Source of the DNA: a virus
DNA: 45,917 nucleotides
Direction: 5' to 3' (one strand)
IMG/VR virus record: IMGVR_UViG_3300042518_000309
Coordinates: 1-45,917 of that record
Part shown: positions 10,101-17,295 of the stretch, in pieces
Layout of the letters: each line of letters starts with the position of its first letter
Position numbering within the stretch: position 1 is the stretch's first letter
Position numbers and translations under genes: made by a program
The notes under the pieces: model-generated
What the model saw: only the letters and a program-made list of their open reading frames with translations
Database searches by the model: none
Told to the model about the DNA's origin: nothing

Positions 10101-13100
10101 GAAGAAGGTCGTCGTGCTGAGTCGCTGCTGCGCCCACAGTACGCGATTACGGAAGCGCAAAAAACGGCTGAAGCGCGTGGTGAGACTGCCGAAACATTGG
10201 GTGGTGAACTGCGTCGGCGTCGTGAGTATGTAGGCAACCTAATTACCCGCGCTCTGCAAACGCGGCCTGATTTGGCCCCTGAGATTGTGGAGGGTCTGCA
10301 GCGTGCGCAGGCAGCTATTGAAGCCGGTCGTGGTGGGCGCGATGTGCTGACCGCAGTCGGGCCTGAAGGTAAAGCTGGCCCTGCACCGTTTACCGCAGGT
10401 TTGCTCGATGCTGCCGAGACGCTGGCCACGCGGGTGCTGCAAGGACGTACCACCGCCGTCACGGGCGGTGTAGAGGGCGCACGGGCGCAAAAGGGCTACG
10501 ACGCACTGGCGTTCCGCAGGGACGAGATCAATCGCCAGTATCAAGCGCAGCAGCGTTTGGTGGCATCCGGTGTAGATGAGAACGGCAAAGAGTTGACGCC
10601 TGCCAAGAAGCGCAAGGCTCAAACCCTTCTGGCTACATACGAGACGCAACTGGAGAACTTGAACAAGCGTCTTGCCGGACCTCGGCCCACGGTTGCGCCT
10701 GTAGGAGTTGAGCAGCGTGCTGCTACCGGCGAAGATGCCAAGCTCTTGCGCGAGATAGATGACGCATTGGGGCTGTCGGAAGCAGAAGAAGGCGCACCGG
10801 CTAGGCGGCTTACCGAGGACGAGCGTGCGCAACTGGCGCAGCAAGGGTTTGACTTTGGTGAGGAGCAAGCGCCCGTCATTACCAAGCCAATGCCTGCCTC
10901 AGAGCGGCGTGAGCTTGAGGCCCAAGGCCAACGCTTTGATGAAGAAGAGCGTGAGCCTGCCAAAGCTCCGACCAAGCAGGCTGATCTGTTTGAAGAAAAA
11001 GAACTTCCGGCCACGGCATTTGCCCGTGCGACTGCCCGCAACTTTGAAAACTCACCGCCTGTCAAGAAGGCCCGTGCTGCGGTGGAGCGCGGCAAAAAGC
11101 TGCTTGCCGATGTAAAAGAGGCTTGGGACGCTAAGGATGCCCAGGACAAGGCTAAGCGCAACCAAAAGATTGGTGAGACTCAGGAAGCGATTGAAAAGCA
11201 GCGCGAGGTTTACCGCGAAACATTCCAGGCTGCGCTGAAGAAAGCGCAGATGGCGGAGATTACGGAACGCTTCCAGAAGGAAATCACGGCGGTACTGCAA
11301 AGCCTGCAGGCGGTGAGCAAGGAGCGTGCTGCGGCTGTGGCGGCAGGCGACATGGATGCAGTACGGCTGATTGATGTCATCCGCACAGAAGAGACAAACG
11401 CTCTGCTAAAGCTGCAAGCCGATCTGGCCACCGCGCTTGAGAAGCCAAGCCAAAACATTGAGCCTGCTGAAACCACCGGCATGCGTGGGTTCGTGCTGTC
11501 GTCTGAACTCCAGGCTGCAGCCGATGAGTGGGTCACGTTTGAGCGTGATCGCTTGACGAAGCTAGAAGACAAGCTCAAGCGCCTGCAAGGCGCGGAGCGG
11601 AAGGATGCCGCTAAGGAGCTTGTGGCTCAGCGTAAGGCTGTGCAAGAAGCCACCATCAGCACTGGCCGCGCAATGTCGGGGCTGGGCTTGCCGGGTATTC
11701 GCAGGCAAGCGGGCCGTGTCACGCCTATCAGTAGCGCAGAAGAGCTTGCACGGGAGCAGGCGGCTGAAGCGCGTGAGCGTGCAGACGAAGTCCAGAAATT
11801 GGCAGACGCCCGCAAGGCGGCTGCGGAAGAGCGCGAAACAGAACTGGAAGATCGCATCCTTGAGATTGGCAACGAAGTTGCCGAGAAGGAAGCAGCGATT
11901 GGCCGCGCCCGCACAGACGCCACCAAGGAACGTCTGAACAGTGAGATTGCTGAGCTTAAGCGCGAAGCCGCCATGCTCGAAGAGCAACTGGGCACGCCTG
12001 AGTTGAGCCGCACTGAAAAACGCAAGGCTCGCAAAGCTCAGAAGACTACGTTCAAGGGTAAAGGCGTTGGGTCTGAGAAAGAACTGCTAGGTCCGCTGAC
12101 GGAAAAACTCCGCGACCTTGAGATCGACGTTAAAAAGCGTCTGCGTAGCGAGGGCCTTTTCAAGTCTGATGAGCAGGTCACAGTTCTGGCTATGCAGCAA
12201 CTCACGCCCTATGAGCGTAGGGTGCTAGAGAGCCGCTTTAAGAAGCAAGAAACTTCGACGCAACGCACCAAGCGTCTGCAAGGCGCGTTCGAGGCAATGG
12301 CTGCTGAGAAGAAAGGCGCTGAACGTATTGCGGATATGTACGAGGGTGTTGAGGATGTGCTCGACTCCGTGCGTATCGGTAACGAAGATATTCGTTTCTC
12401 TAAGGCCAAAGGCAAACCCAACAACCCGCAGACTGCTGCGACGCTGGGTGAAGAGTTGGAGAAGGCGCTTGGCATCAAGGGCTTGCGTGCGGATAAGGTC
12501 AAGATTTACAACAACCTTGCCGAACTGATCGCCGCTCACCCTGAGTTCAAGGACAAGATTCCCGACGATGCGGTTGGCTTTGTGTACGGGCCTAAACGCG
12601 GCGAGCCTACGGCTTACTTGATCGCCAACAACATCGGCAAGGGCGACGGTCTGGCCATCCTGCTGCACGAGGTCGGTGCGCACATTGGCTTCCGCAACCT
12701 GTTCAGTGAGTCCCAGTATCGGGGTCTGGCGAACGCCGTCAAGTCTTGGACTACGCGCCCGGAGTACACGATTGAAGGCCGGATTGGCCGCGCTGCGATT
12801 GCGCGCGCTAAAGCAGCCAAGACATCTGCTGCGCAGATGGATGATGAGATCATTGCCTACGCTGTCGAAGAAGCCGTCAAGGCAGGCATTCGCCCTGATG
12901 CAGAGGCCAAGGAAGGTGGCGTTGTTCGCGCTTGGCTGAAGGCCATTGCGGATAAGTTTATGCAGGCACTGCGTGTGTTTGGCGTAAACCCTGGAAACCT
13001 CAAGGTAGGCGATCTGGTCAATATGGCCTACGGCGCAGCGCATCTGGAACTGCGCGGCACATGGCACGGCACTGGCAAGGTCTTCAAGGAATTCGACCAC

Positions 13101-16100
13101 TCCTTCATGGGCACCGGTGAAGGCGCTCAGGTGTTTGGGTTTGGTACGTATCGCGCTCAGCGGTACAGCACTGCGCAGCATTACCAACAGCAAGAAGCTG
13201 AGAAGCAGCTAGATGACTGGCGGAACAGCCCAAAGATCAAAGCGTGGTGGGAGTCTCAGCGGCACAAAGTCAACGGACTGACAGCCAGCGACCTGTTCCA
13301 TCTTATGGAGTACAAGCCGTACATCGACGATGGGGCCACCGAACTTGATTCTTTTGATGCTGCGGGGACGCTCTTTGAGTACGGCTACGACGCTGCAGGC
13401 TTCAAAAAAGCCAAGGATGCGATTGATAAGGCGGGGTTGAGCGCACTTACTGGGGAAGAGATAAGTGATCTTGCCGCGTATATGGACTTGGCAGATGCAG
13501 ACGTGCTTGCAAAACTTAGCCTATACAACACTCCGACAGCGCGCATAAAAGGCGCTATTTCAAAACCTGCGCTTAGAGATAAAGTAGCAGACTTTATTTT
13601 CGATGGCGTTACAACCAAGCTCACTTATGACGGCAAGACCGACACCGAGCTATATGGTTCTAAAGACCCCTATGAAAAAGCGGTGGGGCGCGTCCTGCTT
13701 GATATTTACGGAGCTAAACCGGGAGCAGACCTCCGCGCACTTTTTGTTGAAAGGTTGAAGAAGAGTAAAGAAGAAGCCAAAACAGAAATTGCTGACGCCA
13801 AAAAGTACGGCGCTATGGGCGGCAATAAAAAGAATAGGGATTTTTGGAAAAAACAGATTGAAGAATACACAGCCGAACTTGAAGCACTTAACCAGATTGA
13901 TGTTAATAGGCTTGGCGGAGCCAATGTTACAGAGCCGCCCGTCCCTCGCCCCAAAGGGGTAATGAAGCGCGTCTTGGGCGTGCGCCCTGAGAGCGAGTAC
14001 TACATGCTCGACCTTCCGTTGAAGGATCAGAATGAGTATGTCAAGAATGCGGTGGCAAATGCGCTGGGCGATGTGCCGACACCAAAGAGAACAGCGCGCA
14101 TTGACGCGGATGACGCAAGGTTGCTGACAGAGGCTGCAAAAGCTGGGCTCCCTAAGCGCCCAAACTATTTGTTTACCACCAAACTTCAGGCGGTGTTTGA
14201 TTCTGGCAAGACAAAGCAAGATTTTATTTCGGAGCTTGAAAGCGTCTTTAGGAATAACGGGCTGACTCCAAAAGACGCATCCATGTGGCTCTTTAAGCAT
14301 GGGATTGCAGGACACAAGTATCTTGACCGGGCGGCGCGTAGTGGCAAGGTCACCGACACGGATGCTCGGTTCAACTACGTGGACTTTGGCGACAAGGCAG
14401 AAGGTCCGACTATCGTTGCCGCAAACATAGACCGTGTTGGGCAGGCAGACGAAATCCTTTTCTCTCGTGCGCCCAAGTACAACGCGGCTATGGAAGGCGC
14501 GGGTCTGACTGCCGACAAGATGATCTCGCAGTCGCCCAGCACCTACGCCAAGTTCAAGCAGAGCATGCTGGGCCTGGGGTTCCGCACCCGCTTCCTTGAT
14601 GCGCTTGCCCCCCTGGAGAAGGTGTCTGGGATGGTGGGTGACGCTGTCAAGGGTATGCAGATGATGTACTACCTGCGGATGTACGGCATGCGGATGAACT
14701 TCACGTCGCTGTCGCTGTCCGAGGGCGTGCCGCAGTTGATGGAGAAGAAGCGCCGGGATGGTGGCACCGAGTGGATCATCGAGTCGGTGCCTGGTGTGAG
14801 CATCAAGCAGATTGTTGAGCGCCTGAGCCGAAAGGATGTCGTCAAGGCAGCAGGCAGCGCCGATGCTGCCAACCGCCTGTCTACCCTGTATCTGGCCAAG
14901 CTGCGTGCCGACAACAAGGGCTACGACAAGCTGAACTTTGGACGTGCGGCGGCTGAAGCGGAACTGAAAGAGATTGAGCAGGAGTTGGCCAGCGGCAAAC
15001 TGTCGGCAGACGACAAGATTCGCGTCAAGCAGCGCGAAGCGCACCTGCGGAAGACCATTGATTCGCTGCCCACCGAGGCCGACATCAAGAGCGCGTTTGC
15101 TGAGATTGAGGCCAACCCCACACTCAAGGAAGCGTTTGCTGACGTCCGCGAAATGTACAACGAGTACAACCAGAACCTGCTGCGGTTCATGGTGCAGACA
15201 AGCGCGATGAGCAAGGAAGAAGCCGACCGCTTGCTCAAGGAGAAGGACTACATCCCGTACTACCGCGTGCGCAACGGCGTTGCCGAACTGATGATTGGTG
15301 GCCTGACGCCTGTTCGCATCGGCAACCTCAAGGACAGCCCGCACCTGCAAGAACTGGTGGGTGGCGAAGAGCCGATCTTCAACTTCCTCGACAGCAGCGT
15401 GCAGAACACGTCGATGCTGATTGACATGGCCATGCGCAACATCGCCGTGAAGAACGCGATGTGGGAGATGGCGTCTGTTGGACTGGCCAAGATCAGGAAG
15501 GCAGGCAAGAGAGGCGCTCCCCAGGGGGCGGTCGAGTTCAAGATTGATGGTGAGGACTGGTTTGCCATCGTCGATACCGACCACATCGGCATCCCGTCTG
15601 AACTGCTGACCAAGGGTCTGGCCGGTATCCCGACTATGTTCCCCCAAGCGATTGAACTCATGGGCATCCCCGCCCGGTTCCTGCGCCGTGCGATCACCGC
15701 ATCGCCCGTCTACGCAGGTCGGCAGTTGTTCCGTGACTCGCTGTCCTCCTACATGGCCAGCGGCTCCAACGCACCCCCAGTGCTCGGCGCTCTGCAGCAA
15801 ATTGGCAGAGCCAGTAGCGTAGACAGGCGTGGCATCACGGGTGGGCAGGTCTTCACGGGAACCTCTGAGGACAAGGCGCGTCTGTTGCGTGAGATGCAAG
15901 AAGGTCGTCCGGGCTGGGCCAAGGCGTTCTCCAAACTGGAAGCGATGTCGATGGAGGCCGATGCCGCCACCCGCCGCGCCCAGTACGAGAGCTACATCAA
16001 CCAGGGGCTGTCCGAAATGGAAGCCACCTTCATGGCGCTGGAGTCGATGAACTTTGCACGGCGCGGTATCGACCCGAGCGTGCAGTTGCTGACCACGCTG

Positions 16101-17141
16101 ATTCCGTTCATGAATGCGCAAATTCAGTCGCTCGACGTGTTGTATCGCTCACTGCGTGGCCAGATGCCGATGAACGAGCGGCTGCAGATCAAGGAGAAGC
16201 TGATCGCTCGTGGCACGATGCTTGCCGGTATGTCCATGATGTACGCGATGGCCATGCAGGACGACGAGACGTACAAGAACGCTCGGCCCGATGAGAAGTA
16301 CAACAACTGGTTTGTACCGATTCCTGGCTTCGATGAGAAGTTGCGCGTACCCATCCCGTTTGAACTGGGTTACATCTTCAAGGCGCTGCCCGAGGCGCTC
16401 ATCAACGGCATCTACGCTGAGCGTGGTGCTGATGAGGCGGTTGATGCGCTCAAGGGCATCATCCGCAACATGATTCCTGGTGGCGGCAACTACGGCGTCC
16501 CCGCTGCGTTCAAGCCGTTGATCGAGGTGGGCCTGGGCAAGTCCTTCTTCACAGGGCGCGATCTGGAGTCTGCTGCTGAGCAGATGCAGGAGCCTTGGGC
16601 ACGCTATCGGGAGAACACTTCCGAGACTGCCAAACTCCTGGGACGGCTGTTCAACATCTCCCCGATCAAGATCGAGACGCTGGTCAGCGGCTACACCGGT
16701 AGCCTGGGCATGGCGCTCATGCAGGTTCCCAACGTGGTGCTGCCTACGCCGGAGACAGATCTGCCCGAGAAGCGCATGTCTCAGATGCCGCTGGTGGGTA
16801 CGCTGTTCCAGCCCAAGGACGCAGCAGGCATCATCGACGACACGTTCGAGCGGCTCAAGGACTACACCGCCGCCAAGGAAACCTACGAAGGGCTTGTGGA
16901 GAAGGGCGAACTGGCCAGGGCCGACGCTTACTTGCGCGACAACCTGGAGAAGATTCAATTGGCGTCGCTGTCTGGCACCTTCCGGCAACAGATCGGCGAG
17001 ATCACGAAGGCGGAGCGTCAGGTTCGCGGTAGTACTCTGACATCTCAGGAGAAGCGTGATCTTCTGGATGATCTGCGTCAGGCGAAGATACTGGTCGCTT
17101 CTTCTGTGCGGGACACGCTCGGAAGAATAGAAGCCCGATAA
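7197..17141 (+). CDS. giant polyvalent virion protein (zincin-like, ART, LPD38-like)
   Basis: A 3,314-residue protein filling almost 10 kb. Residues 4-36 form a small YVPLPNGSYVTVREGETP domain. Residues about 115-155 are hydrophobic and Ala/Gly-rich. About 300-1700 is mostly charged coiled coil. At 1824-1829 the sequence HEVGAH lies in a peptidase-like context but is HExxxH rather than the usual HExxH. From W1956 (WHGTGKVFKEFD, then GTGEGAQVFGFGTY) to about 2400 (KYLDRAARSG, FNYVDF) it matches the ADP-ribosyltransferase domain found in polyvalent proteins. About 2420-3260 resembles the large polyvalent-protein domain LPD38 (NFARRG, IPFMNAQIQSLD, IPFELGYIF). Such proteins are thought to enter the host with the DNA, so a role as internal/ejected protein with effector domains is inferred. 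No strong ribosome binding site is visible before the ATG. Confidence 0.75.
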   Translation: MAQYVPLPNGSYVTVREGETPQQAFARARREYPEAFVRREPEREPESGFGAAFKASAQSIRGEAALLGGKLGFINEKDAQRYQAEQEDIARGIFRPTEKGWTEAPLTKFGELLGGSLPYMLAPVAAGAAAIPLGAAAPIVGTAGAGLASLAQFTGTNLARQLEAQKERGEEVSLERASGAAAAAAAVPQAALDIVSLKALPLVRNLFRSVGKDITEAEAKRIAEQGFKQTFADYAKTGARTAGIEGLTEAGQQYFERLQAGLSISDPGAREEYIDSFIGGAVLGAGLSPVGRFVERGGEQGLARRKLDEVAQDQRRAALEEKAKLEAEEAEKRKQPEYLTKLQADYQAAKEKDNAYKAEIKALDAQKDDPASLARAKELRKEYKDFQRTELSQIVKDYNRAGGEKFFKQFAEQQRVAGMTPEDYMLEQFDAEAKAANEAEYTRLKARLKQLDRTSDEAKRIKARMVQLKPAAKAAAPEAADIEAEILGLEPAAPEDAERAELEAYAKERLELAQQNINAGMGTGRDIPKYLIQDPAAAAKLIETKAQLPGMSRPQSNLILERMQELLRAQARLQGRLAFPGETELLKAQRTEPQQLFLEQWQQDQEALDAERRESTFDTNLTNLVNTALKGTPTVEVPEGATVDRRGTVFLQRLDEAIAQRDAAAKAAEQAFAAGNREVGAAKSKERENAQQVLNQIEQQGGNASLISKLRKEQDSALMDAAGLIDDLRSGLTLGDKEQQGAASSTAETLRVQVDKARARFIDAAIKEAAATQRMFGKALSQDDALKAALQMQQVFDEWVTRSAAKPRSAEDLIKTYERMPSLTDQQWLNAALEDYKKQTVQAALAKKLTEREAASGKSLRDMTESERLALTEKTGAVELTGEERRKAEIQAADEFRRAYEKYQPRRPAYERRRNKDGTYSMVLVDKGKARLVDTRPLEERQFGAQKAATAVLQEQLRQISSRLSAVPEEGRRAESLLRPQYAITEAQKTAEARGETAETLGGELRRRREYVGNLITRALQTRPDLAPEIVEGLQRAQAAIEAGRGGRDVLTAVGPEGKAGPAPFTAGLLDAAETLATRVLQGRTTAVTGGVEGARAQKGYDALAFRRDEINRQYQAQQRLVASGVDENGKELTPAKKRKAQTLLATYETQLENLNKRLAGPRPTVAPVGVEQRAATGEDAKLLREIDDALGLSEAEEGAPARRLTEDERAQLAQQGFDFGEEQAPVITKPMPASERRELEAQGQRFDEEEREPAKAPTKQADLFEEKELPATAFARATARNFENSPPVKKARAAVERGKKLLADVKEAWDAKDAQDKAKRNQKIGETQEAIEKQREVYRETFQAALKKAQMAEITERFQKEITAVLQSLQAVSKERAAAVAAGDMDAVRLIDVIRTEETNALLKLQADLATALEKPSQNIEPAETTGMRGFVLSSELQAAADEWVTFERDRLTKLEDKLKRLQGAERKDAAKELVAQRKAVQEATISTGRAMSGLGLPGIRRQAGRVTPISSAEELAREQAAEARERADEVQKLADARKAAAEERETELEDRILEIGNEVAEKEAAIGRARTDATKERLNSEIAELKREAAMLEEQLGTPELSRTEKRKARKAQKTTFKGKGVGSEKELLGPLTEKLRDLEIDVKKRLRSEGLFKSDEQVTVLAMQQLTPYERRVLESRFKKQETSTQRTKRLQGAFEAMAAEKKGAERIADMYEGVEDVLDSVRIGNEDIRFSKAKGKPNNPQTAATLGEELEKALGIKGLRADKVKIYNNLAELIAAHPEFKDKIPDDAVGFVYGPKRGEPTAYLIANNIGKGDGLAILLHEVGAHIGFRNLFSESQYRGLANAVKSWTTRPEYTIEGRIGRAAIARAKAAKTSAAQMDDEIIAYAVEEAVKAGIRPDAEAKEGGVVRAWLKAIADKFMQALRVFGVNPGNLKVGDLVNMAYGAAHLELRGTWHGTGKVFKEFDHSFMGTGEGAQVFGFGTYRAQRYSTAQHYQQQEAEKQLDDWRNSPKIKAWWESQRHKVNGLTASDLFHLMEYKPYIDDGATELDSFDAAGTLFEYGYDAAGFKKAKDAIDKAGLSALTGEEISDLAAYMDLADADVLAKLSLYNTPTARIKGAISKPALRDKVADFIFDGVTTKLTYDGKTDTELYGSKDPYEKAVGRVLLDIYGAKPGADLRALFVERLKKSKEEAKTEIADAKKYGAMGGNKKNRDFWKKQIEEYTAELEALNQIDVNRLGGANVTEPPVPRPKGVMKRVLGVRPESEYYMLDLPLKDQNEYVKNAVANALGDVPTPKRTARIDADDARLLTEAAKAGLPKRPNYLFTTKLQAVFDSGKTKQDFISELESVFRNNGLTPKDASMWLFKHGIAGHKYLDRAARSGKVTDTDARFNYVDFGDKAEGPTIVAANIDRVGQADEILFSRAPKYNAAMEGAGLTADKMISQSPSTYAKFKQSMLGLGFRTRFLDALAPLEKVSGMVGDAVKGMQMMYYLRMYGMRMNFTSLSLSEGVPQLMEKKRRDGGTEWIIESVPGVSIKQIVERLSRKDVVKAAGSADAANRLSTLYLAKLRADNKGYDKLNFGRAAAEAELKEIEQELASGKLSADDKIRVKQREAHLRKTIDSLPTEADIKSAFAEIEANPTLKEAFADVREMYNEYNQNLLRFMVQTSAMSKEEADRLLKEKDYIPYYRVRNGVAELMIGGLTPVRIGNLKDSPHLQELVGGEEPIFNFLDSSVQNTSMLIDMAMRNIAVKNAMWEMASVGLAKIRKAGKRGAPQGAVEFKIDGEDWFAIVDTDHIGIPSELLTKGLAGIPTMFPQAIELMGIPARFLRRAITASPVYAGRQLFRDSLSSYMASGSNAPPVLGALQQIGRASSVDRRGITGGQVFTGTSEDKARLLREMQEGRPGWAKAFSKLEAMSMEADAATRRAQYESYINQGLSEMEATFMALESMNFARRGIDPSVQLLTTLIPFMNAQIQSLDVLYRSLRGQMPMNERLQIKEKLIARGTMLAGMSMMYAMAMQDDETYKNARPDEKYNNWFVPIPGFDEKLRVPIPFELGYIFKALPEALINGIYAERGADEAVDALKGIIRNMIPGGGNYGVPAAFKPLIEVGLGKSFFTGRDLESAAEQMQEPWARYRENTSETAKLLGRLFNISPIKIETLVSGYTGSLGMALMQVPNVVLPTPETDLPEKRMSQMPLVGTLFQPKDAAGIIDDTFERLKDYTAAKETYEGLVEKGELARADAYLRDNLEKIQLASLSGTFRQQIGEITKAERQVRGSTLTSQEKRDLLDDLRQAKILVASSVRDTLGRIEAR

Positions 17142-17295
17142 ACCCCTGGTGGATGCACGGCAGCGCCCGTGCATCCTTCAGCTTCAAAGGCACAGCCGCA
17201 CGCAACCCTGCTTCACGCATGGCTTCGAGATCAAGGGCAGGGATGAAGAACCCCTGCCCTCGCTCAATCTTCTCCCACGGGAAGTATTTCGGCAC
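17002..17295 (-). CDS. small protein, possible last gene of the minus operon
   Basis: A 97-residue reading frame whose first 59 residues look protein-like (FPWEKIERGQGFFIPALDL, AGLRAAVPLK, GFIGLLFFR), a pattern I associate with small unnamed phage and plasmid proteins. Its ATG overlaps the end of the primase-helicase gene by 32 bases, as expected for a coupled gene. Residues from about 52 onward run antisense through the last 140 bases of the giant plus-strand gene, and this tail looks less convincing. It may be real with a poorly conserved tail. Function unknown. Confidence 0.4.
   Translation of the reverse strand: MPKYFPWEKIERGQGFFIPALDLEAMREAGLRAAVPLKLKDARALPCIHQGFIGLLFFRACPAQKKRPVSSPDADHPEDHASPEMSEYYREPDAPPS
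17151..17176. terminator. 10-bp perfect stem-loop between convergent operons
   Basis: GGATGCACGG pairs perfectly with CCGTGCATCC around a six-base loop, ten bases after the stop of the giant gene, where plus and minus operons meet. It lacks a long T-tract on either side, so it may be a weak bidirectional terminator. It also lies inside the coding frame of the small minus-strand gene at 17,002-17,295, so coding constraint is an alternative explanation. Confidence 0.5.

Noticed and set aside
13650-16121. 823-residue minus-strand reading frame inside the giant gene
   Set aside because: It is antisense to recognisable LPD38-like and ART-like coding sequence, has a shadow composition (His/Leu/Gln/Arg-rich) and no ribosome site.
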